A DNA stretch of 64,000 nt from Streptomyces griseus (GCF_900460065.1 NZ_UAVD01000036.1:96286-160285); one strand, 5' to 3'; numbered from the stretch's first letter, positions 50,314 to 58,950 are shown. Numbers and translations: made by a program. The notes: generated from the letters alone by a model not told the origin.

Positions 50314-51696
50314 TTACGCGCCTTGCACCGTATAGGTGTCGGCGACGGAGAGCGCGACGTCCAGGGCCGCGAGCCCCTCCTTGGCCTCGGCCTCGGAGAC
50401 GTTGCAGGCGGGGACGGCGTGGGTCCGGTTCATGTTGATGAACGGCCACAGCCCCTGCTTCTTCGCCGCCGCGCCGAAGGCCGCCATGGGGGCGTTGGCC
50501 TCGCCCGAGGCGTTGTACGGGACGAGCGGCTCGCGGGTCTCCCGGTCGCGGACCAGGTCCAGCGCCCAGAACGCGCCGAGGCCGCGCACCTCGCCGACCG
50601 AGGGGTGGCGTTCGGCGAGTTCGCGCAGGCCGGGGCCGAGGACGGTCTCGCCGATCCGGGCCGCGTGCTCGACGACCTTCTCGTCCTCCATCACGCCGAT
50701 GGTGGCGACGGCGGCGGCGCAGGCCAGCGGATGCCCGGAGTAGGTGAGTCCGCCGGGGTAGGGGCGGGTCTCGAAGGTGGCGGCGATCTCGGCGCTGATG
50801 GCGACGCCGCCGAGCGGTACGTAACCGGAGTTGACGCCCTTGGCGAAGGTCAGCAGGTCCGGCACGACGTCGAAGTGGTCGGCGGCGAACCAGGCGCCGG
50901 TGCGGCCGAATCCGGCCATCACCTCGTCGAGTACGAAGACGATCCCGTACCGGTCGCAGATCTCGCGGACGCCCGCGAGATAGCCCGGCGGCGGGGTCAT
51001 GATGCCCGCCGTGCCCGGGATGGTCTCCAGGATGACGGCGGCGACGGTCGCCGGCCCCTCGAAGGCGAGGGTGTCCTCCAGGTGCTGGAGGGCGCGGGCG
51101 CACTCCTCGGCCTCGTTCTGCGCGTGGAACGGCGAGCGGTAGAGGAACGGGGCCCAGAAGCGCACGACGCCCGCCGAGCCGTTGTCGGAGGGCCAGCGGC
51201 GCGGATCGCCGGTGAGGTTGATCGCGGTGGAGGTGGCTCCGTGGTACGAGCGGTAGGCGGAGAGCACCTTCGTGCGGCCGGTGTGCAGCCGGGCCATGCG
51301 GACGGCGTTCTCGACGGCCTCGGCCCCGCCGTTGGTGAAGAAGATCTTGTCCAGGTCGCCCGGGGTGCGCTCGGCGATGAGGCGCGCGGCCTCCGAGCGC
51401 GCCTCGATCGCGAACGCGGGCGCGAAGGTGGCGAGTTTGCCCGCCTGCTCCTGGATCGCGGCGATCACGGTGGGGTGCTGGTAGCCGATGTTGGTGTAGA
51501 CGAGCCCGCTGGTGAAGTCCAGGTAGCGGTTGCCGTCGTAGTCCCAGAAATAGGACCCCTCGGCGCCGGCGACGGCGAGCGGGTCGATGAGGCCCTGGGC
51601 GGACCAGGAGTGGAACACGTGCGCGCGGTCCGCGGCCTTCACGGCCGCACCGGCCGCGGGGTCGGCGGACGGGGCATGAGGGGCATGAGGGGTCAT
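50314..51696 (-). CDS. PLP-dependent class III aminotransferase
   Basis: 460 aa. Start ATG 51696 (MTPHAPHAPS). Class III features: YFWDYDGNRYLDFTSGLVYT, FFTNGGAEAVENAVRMAR (PLP phosphate), YRSYHGATSTAINLTGDPRR, DEVMAGFGRTGAWFAADHF, and the PLP lysine in LLTFAKGVNSGYVPLGGV (near 283). Belongs to the omega-amino acid:pyruvate/GABA-type group. Likely works in polyamine or amino-acid catabolism, and the adjacent FadR-type regulator fits this. Confidence 0.9.
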   Translation of the reverse strand: MTPHAPHAPSADPAAGAAVKAADRAHVFHSWSAQGLIDPLAVAGAEGSYFWDYDGNRYLDFTSGLVYTNIGYQHPTVIAAIQEQAGKLATFAPAFAIEARSEAARLIAERTPGDLDKIFFTNGGAEAVENAVRMARLHTGRTKVLSAYRSYHGATSTAINLTGDPRRWPSDNGSAGVVRFWAPFLYRSPFHAQNEAEECARALQHLEDTLAFEGPATVAAVILETIPGTAGIMTPPPGYLAGVREICDRYGIVFVLDEVMAGFGRTGAWFAADHFDVVPDLLTFAKGVNSGYVPLGGVAISAEIAATFETRPYPGGLTYSGHPLACAAAVATIGVMEDEKVVEHAARIGETVLGPGLRELAERHPSVGEVRGLGAFWALDLVRDRETREPLVPYNASGEANAPMAAFGAAAKKQGLWPFINMNRTHAVPACNVSEAEAKEGLAALDVALSVADTYTVQGA

Positions 51697-51801
51697 GCGG
51701 CGAGCGTAGGCGCTGGTGGGGGGCGGCCTCCATGGCCACCTTGTACGGCCTGGGGCGGATGGTTCGGCAAGGTGTCGCCTCCCGCCCCCGCCCCCGCCCG
51801 T

Positions 51802-51836
51802 TGACAGCACACTGTCGACATGACAGCCTTCTGTCA
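51802..51836. promoter_or_regulatory. Two inverted-repeat operators upstream of the DJ-1/MarR operon
   Basis: GACAG-CACA-CTGTC at 51803-51816 and TGACAG-CCTT-CTGTCA at 51821-51836, centres 19 bp apart. The first overlaps a TTGACA hexamer (51801-51806), a good -35. Same-face binding of the MarR encoded in this operon is likely. Confidence 0.65.
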
Positions 51837-51855
51837 TCGAGCCGAGGAGGTCATC

Positions 51856-52476
51856 ATGACCAGCAGCAGCGACAGAACCGTGCATCTCGCCGTCTACGAC
51901 ACCTTCGCCGACTGGGAGACGGGTCACACGACCGCCCATCTCACCCAGCACGGCTACACCGTGCGGACCGTGGGGCCGACCCGGGAGCCGGTGACCACCA
52001 TGGGCGGCCTGCGAATCCAGCCGGACCTGGCACTGGACGAACTGCGGGCGCGGGACAGCGCGTTGCTGATCCTGACCGGCGCGGCCGGCTGGGACACCGG
52101 CGAGACGCTGGCCCCGTTCGCACGGGCGGCCCGGGGCTTCCTGGACGCGGGGACGCCGGTCGCGGCGATCTGCGGTGCGACGGCCGGGCTGGCCCGGGAA
52201 GGGCTGCTGGACGACCGGGCGCACACGAGCGCGGTCTCCTTCTACCTCGCGGCGACGGGGTACGCGGGCGGTGAGCGGTATGTGGACGTCGACGCGGTCA
52301 CGGACCCCGGCACGGACGGGGGCGGGCGCCTGGTCACGGCCGGGCCGACGGAGCCGGTGGCGTTCGCGCGGGAGGTGTTCGGGCTGCTCGGGGTGTACGA
52401 CGCGAAGAAGCTGGACGCGTGGTACCGGCTGTTCCACGACTCGGACGCGAGCGCGTACGAGGTGTTGCAAGGGTGA
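51856..52476 (+). CDS. DJ-1/PfpI-family protein
   Basis: 206 aa, ATG after GAGGAGGTC. HLAVYDTFADWETGHTTAHL, TMGGLRIQPDLALDEL, and the nucleophile elbow PVAAICGATAGLAREGLLDD with Cys. Glutamine-amidotransferase-like fold; members include chaperone/glyoxalase III and thiol-response proteins. Overlaps the MarR gene by four bases (GTGA). Confidence 0.88.
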   Translation: MTSSSDRTVHLAVYDTFADWETGHTTAHLTQHGYTVRTVGPTREPVTTMGGLRIQPDLALDELRARDSALLILTGAAGWDTGETLAPFARAARGFLDAGTPVAAICGATAGLAREGLLDDRAHTSAVSFYLAATGYAGGERYVDVDAVTDPGTDGGGRLVTAGPTEPVAFAREVFGLLGVYDAKKLDAWYRLFHDSDASAYEVLQG

Positions 52477-52976
52477 GCAGCGAGGGCGCGAGGCGCGTCT
52501 CGTCCGAGCAGGAGTTGCTGAGCCGGGCCGCGGTGACGGCGTTCCGGCTGAACGGGCAGTTCCTCTCGGTGGCCGACGAGATGGCGCGGTCGGGCGGGCT
52601 CACGGCGGCGCGGTGGCAGGTGCTGGGGGCGGTGCTGGTGGAGCCGTTGCCGGTGGCGGGGATCGCCCGGGCGATGGGGATCACCCGGCAGAGCGTGCAG
52701 CGGATCGCGGACCTGCTGGTCGAGCGGGGTCTCGCGGAGTACGCGGAGAACCCGGCCCACCGCCGGGCGAAGCTGTTGCGGGCGACGGCGGCGGGGCGCG
52801 AGGCGGTGACCCGGATCGGCCCGCCCCACGCGGAGTTCGCCGCCCGCCTGGCGGGAGAGCTGGGGGTGGAGAACCTGGCGGCGACGGTGGACGCGCTGGA
52901 CCGCCTGTCGAAGGCGCTGGACACCTTGGCCGCTGCGGACAGGGGCACTTCCACGCCCAACCCGTCCGACGCCTGA
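52473..52976 (+). CDS. MarR-family transcriptional regulator
   Basis: 167 aa, GTG start inside the DJ-1 stop region. MarR winged helix: GGLTAARWQVLGAVLVEPLP, VAGIARAMGITRQSVQRIAD, LAEYAENPAHRRAKLLRATA. Probably represses the operon through the palindromes at 51802-51836 and responds to oxidative or electrophilic stress, as many DJ-1-linked MarR proteins do. Confidence 0.88.
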   Translation: MSSEGARRVSSEQELLSRAAVTAFRLNGQFLSVADEMARSGGLTAARWQVLGAVLVEPLPVAGIARAMGITRQSVQRIADLLVERGLAEYAENPAHRRAKLLRATAAGREAVTRIGPPHAEFAARLAGELGVENLAATVDALDRLSKALDTLAAADRGTSTPNPSDA

Positions 52977-53297
52977 GCCGCGCGCCGGGGGCACTCCCAG
53001 CCCGCCCGGCACCCGGACGGCGGACCGGGCACCGCCTTGGCCCGTCCGGCGTTCGAGGGCAGAACCCCTGACCCCGCGAGGGCGGTGCGCATGCCGGGGC
53101 GCTGCCCCCGGGGTACGCGGCGTGTTCGGGCGCTGCCCCGGGGTACGCGGCGTGTTCGGGCACTGCCCCGGGGTACGCGGCGTGTTCGGGTCGGGGCCCG
53201 ACACTTCGACGGTTCCGTCCCGGAACGCCGGACGGGCTGGGGAGGGTGCGGGGCTCGGCGTTATTCTCGTGCGGGCCGCACGGGGAGGTAGCTCAGC
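52977..53297. other. Spacer before the protein kinase gene
   Basis: 321 bp, no gene. It contains the 30-bp repeat block and, near 53255-53275, an AT-poor promoter region for the kinase. Confidence 0.5.
53101..53190. repeat. Three exact-period 30-bp tandem repeats
   Basis: Units 53101-53130, 53131-53160 and 53161-53190, each GCTGCCCCGGGGTACGCGGC + GTGTTCGGG-type with one or two changes. Contains GGTACGCGGCGTG dyads. Noncoding. Confidence 0.85.
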
Positions 53298-55064
53298 ATG
53301 GACAAGCTCGGGTCCGACGACCCGCACCGCATCGGGGCGTACCGTCTCCTCGGCCGCCTGGGCGAGGGCGGCATGGGGCAGGTCTTCCTCGCCCGGTCCG
53401 ACCGCGGCCGGACCGTCGCCCTCAAGCTCGTCCGCCGCGAACTCGCCGAGCAGCCCGAGTTCCGGGCCCGCTTCCGCCAGGAGGTCCGGGCCGCGCACCA
53501 GGTCGGCGGCGCGTGGACCGCACCGGTGCTGGACTCCGACACCGAGGCCCCCGTCCCCTGGGTCGCCACCGGCTACGTCGCCGGGCCCTCCCTCCAGCGC
53601 ATCGTCTCGGGCCGCCCCGGCGCCCCGGTCACGGACTCGGGGGCGTACGGGCCGCTGCCGTTGCGTTCCGTGCGGTTCCTCGGCTCCGGGCTCGCCCACG
53701 CGCTCCAGCACATCCACGGGGCCGGGCTCATCCACCGGGACCTGAAGCCCTCCAACGTCCTGATGACCATCGACGGCCCCCGGGTCATCGACTTCGGCAT
53801 CGCCCGCGCCCTGGAGTCCGTGCCCGGCGGCGAGCTGACCCGCACCGGGGCTCTGGTCGGCTCGCCCGGGTTCATGGCCCCGGAGCAGGTGCGCGGGGAG
53901 CGCGTGACCACCGCGTGCGACGTGTTCTGCCTCGGGTCCGTCCTCGCGTACGCCGCGTCGGGGCGACTGCCGTTCGGTACGACGGAGAGCGGCGGGGTCC
54001 ATGCCCTGATGTTCCGGATAGCCCAGGAGGACCCGGACCTGACCGGGGTTCCGGAGGATCTGACCGGCATCGTCCGGGACTGCCTGGCGAAGGACCCGGC
54101 GGACCGCCCCGGCACCGGCGAGATCCTGGCCCGTCTGGGCGAGGCGGAGGCGGACGAACCCTGGCTGCCCGCCACCCTCATCGCCCAACTCGGCCGCCAT
54201 GCCGTGGGGTTGCTCGACGCGGAGGACCCGGAGGACCCGCGCGGCCGGCAGGCCCCGCCCGGCGCCCGGGAAGCCCACGGACCGGAGCACCCCCAGCGCC
54301 CCCGGCCTCCTCAGCACGCGCAGGCCGCCCCGACGGGCCCGGAGACGCCCGCGAGCCGGACGCCGCCGCCCGCCGCCCCGATTCCGCCCGCGCCCCACCC
54401 GTACGGACCGCACCACTCGCCGTACGGCGCCCCCACCCACCAGCAGCCGGCCCCGCACCCGGCCTCCGGCCGCACCGCCGAACAGTCCTACCCCCCGGCC
54501 TACTTCGCCCCCGCCCCTCCCCCGCCCGCCCGGGAGCGCCGCTCCGCCGGGGCCACCGCCGCCCTCATCGCGGTCGCCGCGGTCGTGGCGATAGGGGCGG
54601 GCGGATCGGTGTACGCGTTCATGAACGGCACCGCCCCGGGGAAGACCGCCTCCCCCGGCCCGTCGGGCTCCGCCGGACCCGGCGGCGGGGAGCAGGACGG
54701 CGGGGGAGCCGTCCCGAAGGGCTTCCTGGGGACCTGGACCGGCTCCATACCCGGCGAACAGGGCGCTTCCTCACGGACGTTGACCATCCGGCAGGGGAAC
54801 GTGGGCGACCAGGTCCTCGTCCTCACCGCCGAGGGCCCCCTCGCCTCCGGATCCACGTACCACTGCGAGTTCACCGCCTCCCTCGCCGACCGGCCCGCCG
54901 AGGACGGCCCGGTCCGCATCGGGCCCTCCACGGTGTCCTCCGGCCGCCCGGCCGCCTCCTGCACGCCCGGGAAGCCCACGGAGCTGACGCTGCTGCCGGA
55001 CGGGGACCTGCGCCGGTCCACGGCGGGCACGGGCGAGAGCCTGATCTACACCAAGTCGGAGTGA
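53298..55064 (+). CDS. Hanks-type Ser/Thr protein kinase, single-pass membrane
   Basis: 588 aa. Kinase: GEGGMGQVFLAR (P loop), ALKLVRR (Lys ~43), IHRDLKPSNVLM (HRD ~154), VIDFGIARA (DFG), SPGFMAPEQ (APE), with an RD-type Arg. A Pro/Ala/Gly-rich juxtamembrane stretch (~310-410), a membrane helix ATAALIAVAAVVAIGAGGSV near 417-440, and an extracellular domain with GFLGTWTGSIPGEQGASSRT, LTIRQGNVGDQVLVL, CEFTASLADR. No PASTA domains, so the ligand is not peptidoglycan-like in the usual sense. ATG preceded by GGGGAGGT. Confidence 0.92.
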   Translation: MDKLGSDDPHRIGAYRLLGRLGEGGMGQVFLARSDRGRTVALKLVRRELAEQPEFRARFRQEVRAAHQVGGAWTAPVLDSDTEAPVPWVATGYVAGPSLQRIVSGRPGAPVTDSGAYGPLPLRSVRFLGSGLAHALQHIHGAGLIHRDLKPSNVLMTIDGPRVIDFGIARALESVPGGELTRTGALVGSPGFMAPEQVRGERVTTACDVFCLGSVLAYAASGRLPFGTTESGGVHALMFRIAQEDPDLTGVPEDLTGIVRDCLAKDPADRPGTGEILARLGEAEADEPWLPATLIAQLGRHAVGLLDAEDPEDPRGRQAPPGAREAHGPEHPQRPRPPQHAQAAPTGPETPASRTPPPAAPIPPAPHPYGPHHSPYGAPTHQQPAPHPASGRTAEQSYPPAYFAPAPPPPARERRSAGATAALIAVAAVVAIGAGGSVYAFMNGTAPGKTASPGPSGSAGPGGGEQDGGGAVPKGFLGTWTGSIPGEQGASSRTLTIRQGNVGDQVLVLTAEGPLASGSTYHCEFTASLADRPAEDGPVRIGPSTVSSGRPAASCTPGKPTELTLLPDGDLRRSTAGTGESLIYTKSE

Positions 55065-56305
55065 GAGGCCCCCGGGAGCCTCTCACCGGGCGGCTCCTCG
55101 CCCGCCCCGGCGTTCGGCGTCCGCAGCGCCCGGGTGATCAGCGCGGCGCCGCCCAGCAGCACGAGCACCACCACCATCGCGTTCCGCAGCCCCACATGGT
55201 CGGCCAGGAAGCCCAGTGAGGGCGGGCCGACCAGGAACGCCGCGTAACCCGCCGTCGACACCGCCGCGACCCGGGCCGAAGCGTTCCGCACGCCCTCGCC
55301 CGCCGCCGAGATCGTGACCGGGAACCCCAGCGACGCGCCGAGGCCCCACAGCACCACCGCGGCCCCGGCGAGCAGCGCGTTGTCCGAGAAGACCACCAGC
55401 GCCACCCCGACCGCCGCCACCAAGGCGCTGGCCCGGACCACGGCCGCCGGGCCGTAGCGCACGAGCAGGGGCCCGCCCGTGAACCGGCCCGTCGTCATCG
55501 CGACGGCGAACAGCATGAACGTCAGCGAACCCGCCGTCGCACTCGTCCCGTGCCCGTCCACCATCAGCAGCGGCAGCCAGTCGTTGGCGGAGCCCTCCGC
55601 GAACGCCATGGCCAGCACGATCAGGCCGATCAGCACCAGCCGACGGTCCCGCCAGACGGCCACCTGCGCGCGCCACCCGCCGGTCCGCCCGTCGTCACCG
55701 GCCGCCGGCTCCTCGCGCCCCGTGCCGGCCGGGATCGCCCGTACGGTCCACACCCCGGCCGCCGCGACGGCGAGCGCGACCACCGCCAGATGCCGGCCGA
55801 CCGGGAAGTGGACCGCCGTCAGCCCCATCCCCAGCAGTGCGCCGACCACGGTCCCCAGGCTGAAGCAGCCGTGCAGCACGGGCAGCACCGGCCGGCCCAG
55901 GGTCCGTTCGACGGCCGCGCCCTCGATGTTGAACGCCACCTCCGCCAGGCCCATCCCGGCCCCGAACAGGGCCAGGCCGCCGAAGACCCCGGCGGAGACC
56001 TCCAGCGCCGCGCCCCCGGCGATCACCAGCAGCCCGGCCACGAGCAGCCCGGCCCCGACGGCGATCACCCGACGCCCGCCGTGCGCCCGCACCAGCCCGC
56101 CGGAGGCCAGCACGCCCGCCATCGAACCGATCGAGAGCCCGAACAGGACCAGCCCCATCGATCCCGTGGACACGTCCAGGGCGTCCCGCACGGCCGGAGT
56201 CCTGGCCACCCAGGACGCCATGCTCACCCCGGTGGCGAGCATGAAGAGAAAGAGCGCCGCACGCCAGCGGCGGGTGGCGGCGTCCATGACCGGCGGGTTC
56301 TTCAT
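55046..56305 (-). CDS. MFS transporter
   Basis: 419 aa with about 12 hydrophobic segments (first AALFLFMLATGVSMASWVAR; loop 2-3 motif GGLVRAHGGRRVI). Similar to the FucP/YbjJ-like group that often pairs with TetR regulators. Its 3' end overlaps the kinase 3' end by 19 bp, tail to tail. Divergent from the TetR gene, which likely represses it. An ATG six codons in (56287) is an alternative start. Confidence 0.88.
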   Translation of the reverse strand: MKNPPVMDAATRRWRAALFLFMLATGVSMASWVARTPAVRDALDVSTGSMGLVLFGLSIGSMAGVLASGGLVRAHGGRRVIAVGAGLLVAGLLVIAGGAALEVSAGVFGGLALFGAGMGLAEVAFNIEGAAVERTLGRPVLPVLHGCFSLGTVVGALLGMGLTAVHFPVGRHLAVVALAVAAAGVWTVRAIPAGTGREEPAAGDDGRTGGWRAQVAVWRDRRLVLIGLIVLAMAFAEGSANDWLPLLMVDGHGTSATAGSLTFMLFAVAMTTGRFTGGPLLVRYGPAAVVRASALVAAVGVALVVFSDNALLAGAAVVLWGLGASLGFPVTISAAGEGVRNASARVAAVSTAGYAAFLVGPPSLGFLADHVGLRNAMVVVLVLLGGAALITRALRTPNAGAGEEPPGERLPGASHSDLV

Positions 56306-56347
56306 GGGAGTCGGGCCTCGGCAGACAGGTGGGGGATCGCTTCCGGC

Positions 56348-56380
56348 GTACGAGCGTACGCCCGAGGCGTACGCTCGTAC
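56348..56380. promoter_or_regulatory. TetR-type operator in the MFS/TetR divergent region
   Basis: GTACGAGCGTACGC (56348-56361) and perfect complement GCGTACGCTCGTAC (56367-56380) with a 5-bp spacer. Each arm also contains an internal near-palindrome (GTACGAGCGTAC). It lies between the two starts and covers both likely promoters. Confidence 0.8.
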
Positions 56381-56461
56381 ATTCTCCTCGGCCGCCCCCG
56401 CCGGGCGCCCCTCCCCCGCGCTCTATGCTGCGAGGAGGACCGAGCCCACCGAGGAGGCCGC

Positions 56462-57037
56462 GTGGCGACAGGGCGCACCGACCCCGAACGGCGGGACCGC
56501 ATCATCGACGCCGTGCTGGACCTCATCGTCGACGAGGGCGTCGCAGGCGTCTCGCACCGCAAGGTCGCCGCCCGCGCGGGCGTTCCGCTGGGCTCGATGA
56601 CGTACCACTTCTCCGGCATGGACGAGCTGCTGCACGAGGCGTTCACCCGCTTCTCCGGCACGATCGTCGCCGTCTTCGAGGAACGCCTCGGCGCCGCGAG
56701 CACCCCCGACGAGGCGCGCGAGGCCGTCGCCGACCTCGTCCACCACCTCTCCGGCGGCAACCAGCGCGAGCTGATCCTCACCCATGAGCTCTACACCCTC
56801 GCCGCGCGGCGGCCCGCGTACCGCGAGCTCACCCGCACCTGGATGGGCCGCAGCCGCCGCGCCCTGGAATGGCACTTCGACCCGGCCACCGCCCGGCAGC
56901 TCGACGCGCTCATCGAGGGCCTGTCGATCCACCGCGCCCTGGAGACCGAGCCGCACGAGCGCGCCCTGACGGTGGAGGCGATCGCGCGGATCACGGCGCC
57001 GGACCCCGCCGGGCCCCGAGGGGCGGAACGCGGCTGA
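56462..57037 (+). CDS. TetR-family transcriptional regulator
   Basis: 191 aa, GTG start after GAGGAGG. Helix-turn-helix: RRDRIIDAVLDLIVDEGVAG, VSHRKVAARAGVPLGSMTYH, FSGMDELLHEAF. The remainder is the helical ligand-binding domain (LILTHELYTLAARRPAYREL). Likely ligand is a substrate of the neighbouring MFS pump. Confidence 0.9.
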   Translation: MATGRTDPERRDRIIDAVLDLIVDEGVAGVSHRKVAARAGVPLGSMTYHFSGMDELLHEAFTRFSGTIVAVFEERLGAASTPDEAREAVADLVHHLSGGNQRELILTHELYTLAARRPAYRELTRTWMGRSRRALEWHFDPATARQLDALIEGLSIHRALETEPHERALTVEAIARITAPDPAGPRGAERG

Positions 57038-57117
57038 GGCCGTTGCCGTCTCCCCGCCCCAGGTAATTGCATGGGCATGTATCTTGTTGCTATCGCAGTC
57101 AAGCAGGGGAGCCGTCC

Positions 57118-57564
57118 GTGACGATCCACCAGCAGCCGCGCGCCGCCTCCGACCAGACCATGTGGGAGGCCGTCCTCGGCCTGCACACCTTCGTGGAGCG
57201 CCAGCTCGCGCACACCCTTCAGCGCCGCTTCGGCGTCGGCCTCTCCGAGTACCGCGCCCTGGAGACGCTCACCCGGGCCGAGAACGGCGAGTACCGCATG
57301 CAGGAGCTCGCGGACCGCGTCGGCCTGAGCCAGAGCTCCGTGACCCGCCTGGTGGGACGGCTGGAGAGCGCGGGCTACGCCTACAAGGACCACTGCGCCG
57401 ACGACAAGCGCGGCGTCTACGCCGTCATCACCGACGAGGGCCGCAAGCACTACCAGGACGCCCGCGCCACGTACGCCGAGATCCTGAGTTCGGCCCTCAA
57501 CACGGCGAGCACCGACGACCAGCTCGCCCGCGCCGTGCAGGCGCTGCGCGGCACCGCCGCCTGA
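57118..57564 (+). CDS. MarR-family regulator of the SMR locus
   Basis: 148 aa from GTG 57118 (VTIHQQPRAAS), AGGGGAG upstream. Winged helix: MQELADRVGLSQSSVTRLVG and DDKRGVYAVITDEGRKHYQD. A site close to TTGCATGnGCA lies upstream at 57066-57079; better copies of this sequence lie before the SMR genes, making the link likely. Convergent with the SMR genes across a long terminator. Confidence 0.88.
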   Translation: MTIHQQPRAASDQTMWEAVLGLHTFVERQLAHTLQRRFGVGLSEYRALETLTRAENGEYRMQELADRVGLSQSSVTRLVGRLESAGYAYKDHCADDKRGVYAVITDEGRKHYQDARATYAEILSSALNTASTDDQLARAVQALRGTAA

Positions 57565-57654
57565 CACGACCGCGCCGGACGGCGGGACCCGCCACCACCG
57601 GGAACGACCGTCCGGCGCACACCGCCCCCCACCCACCGAACGACGCAGAACGAC

Positions 57655-57729
57655 TCCGGCCGGTACGCCGCAGGCGCCCGCGGCCCCCTCGTGAAGGGGC
57701 GGGCGGGCGCCTGCGGCGTACCGGCCGGA
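57655..57729. terminator. Bidirectional terminator with 26-bp arms
   Basis: Perfect arms 57655-57680 and 57704-57729 (starts TCCGGCCGGTACGCCGCAGG) around 23 nt. Lies between the MarR stop and the SMR gene stop. Confidence 0.8.
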
Positions 57730-57735
57730 GAAGCG

Positions 57736-58152
57736 TCAGACCCGGAGCGCGCCGGCCCGGTCGGCGACCGGCTCGGTACGGGGCACGGGCGCCGCCTCCG
57801 GCTTCGTCCGGTCGGCCAGCTTGAGCCAGATGACCCCGGCGATGATGACCGCCAGCCAGATGCCCTTGGCCGGGGTGAGGGTCTCGTCGAAGAAAAGCGG
57901 GCCGAGAACCGCGGCGCCGACCGCGCCGATCCCCGCCCAGACGGCATAGCCGATGCTCACGTCGATCGTGCGGAGGGCGAGGCTCAGCGCATAGAGCGTC
58001 AGCAGGAAGAACACCACGGCGACCAGGGACCAGGTCAGGACGGTGAAGCCCTCGCTGCCGCCCACGGCGAGCGCGTACCCGATCTCGAAGACTCCGGCGA
58101 GGAGGAGCGAGAGCCAGGCGTTGGTGGAGGAAGTCTTGGCGGGGTTCGACAT
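57736..58152 (-). CDS. SMR-family efflux protein, subunit 2
   Basis: 138 aa from MSNPAKTSSTNAWLSLLLAG. Four membrane helices; conserved LAGVFEIGYALAVGGSEGFT with the essential membrane Glu (FEIGYA), SIGYAVWAGIGAVGAAVLGP and the C-terminal ..WLAVIIAGVIWLKLAD. The cytoplasmic tail is extended by ~20 residues. Forms with the other gene a paired SMR transporter exporting cationic compounds. Confidence 0.88.
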   Translation of the reverse strand: MSNPAKTSSTNAWLSLLLAGVFEIGYALAVGGSEGFTVLTWSLVAVVFFLLTLYALSLALRTIDVSIGYAVWAGIGAVGAAVLGPLFFDETLTPAKGIWLAVIIAGVIWLKLADRTKPEAAPVPRTEPVADRAGALRV

Positions 58153-58346
58153 GGGAGGTCGGTCCTCTCTCGGGGGTGGCGTCAGGCGTTGCGCGGAAGG
58201 CGGTGTGTGCGAGGTGCGCGAGGTGCGCCATGTGTGCGACGCGTGCAACGCGTGCTACATGCCGATGTGCGCGACGAACTGGATGTGCGCGATGCAATCG
58301 ATGCGGTGGCGTGCGGTGACGTGCCGTGGTCCGGGCGGCCCCGGAC

Positions 58347-58667
58347 TCAGGCGGAGCCGCTCAGCTGCAGACCGACGACGCCCCCGATGACGAGGAGAAT
58401 GCCGATCGCCTTGTGCGCGTTCAGCCGCTGGCCGAAGAACAGCGCGCCGAGCACGGTGATCCCGACGCCCGCGACGGACGTCCACAGGGCGTAGCCGACA
58501 CCGACGTCGAAGGTCAGCAGCGCCTTGCTGAGGAAGAAGGTCGCGGCGGCACCGCTGGCCAGGGTGATGCCGGTCCACTTGCGGTTCTTGAAGCCCTCGG
58601 CCTTTCCGGCGGCGATGGCGACCAAGATCTCGAAGATGACGGCGACAGCAAGGTGGAGCCAGTGCAT
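58347..58667 (-). CDS. SMR-family efflux protein, subunit 1
   Basis: 106 aa, typical SMR length. MHWLHLAVAVIFEILVAIAAG with Glu14-equivalent (FEILVA), VGVGYALWTSVAGVGITVLG, and GILLVIGGVVGLQLSGSA. First gene of the two-gene SMR operon; AAGGACCTCCC upstream. The 194-bp gap to the second SMR gene has GCGAGGTGCG repeats only. Asymmetric SMR pairs usually make heterodimers. Confidence 0.88.
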   Translation of the reverse strand: MHWLHLAVAVIFEILVAIAAGKAEGFKNRKWTGITLASGAAATFFLSKALLTFDVGVGYALWTSVAGVGITVLGALFFGQRLNAHKAIGILLVIGGVVGLQLSGSA

Positions 58668-58716
58668 GGGAGGTCCTTCCGTGCGATGAGTTGAACTGCC
58701 CGTGCACGCTCATTTG

Positions 58717-58730
58717 CCTGCACATGCAAG
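58717..58730. promoter_or_regulatory. MarR-type operator near the SMR promoter
   Basis: CCTGCACATGCAAG; the other strand reads CTTGCATGTGCAGG, one base from the site at 58782-58795. It is 50 bp upstream of the SMR start. Confidence 0.55.
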
Positions 58731-58781
58731 GAAAAGTTTGGCGTGGGACTCCGCCGCAGCGGCTGACTCCCGGGCATTAAT

Positions 58782-58795
58782 CTTGCATGTGCAAG
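58782..58795. promoter_or_regulatory. MarR-type operator, best copy
   Basis: CTTGCATGTGCAAG: perfect arms CTTGCA/TGCAAG around TG, flanked by AT-rich TTAAT and TAAT. Confidence 0.6.
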
Positions 58796-58938
58796 TAATC
58801 AGTGTCAAGCAAGTGCCACCACAGGGGAGTTGCCCGGCGCCGAGCACCGGCCGCCGCCGGACGCGATGCACGGGGAGGGCCGCCCGGAACCGGCCGGAAC
58901 CGGCCAGACGTGGCCGGAAGAGTCGGGAAACCTCTTGC

Positions 58939-58950
58939 GGGAGCGCTCCC
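58939..58950. promoter_or_regulatory. CebR/LacI-type box before the GNAT gene
   Basis: Perfect 12-bp palindrome GGGAGCGCTCCC, the core of the TGGGAGCGCTCCCA box bound by CebR in Streptomyces, with C/G at the outer pair instead of T/A. It lies 20 bp upstream of the GNAT start, in the promoter position. Confidence 0.6.
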
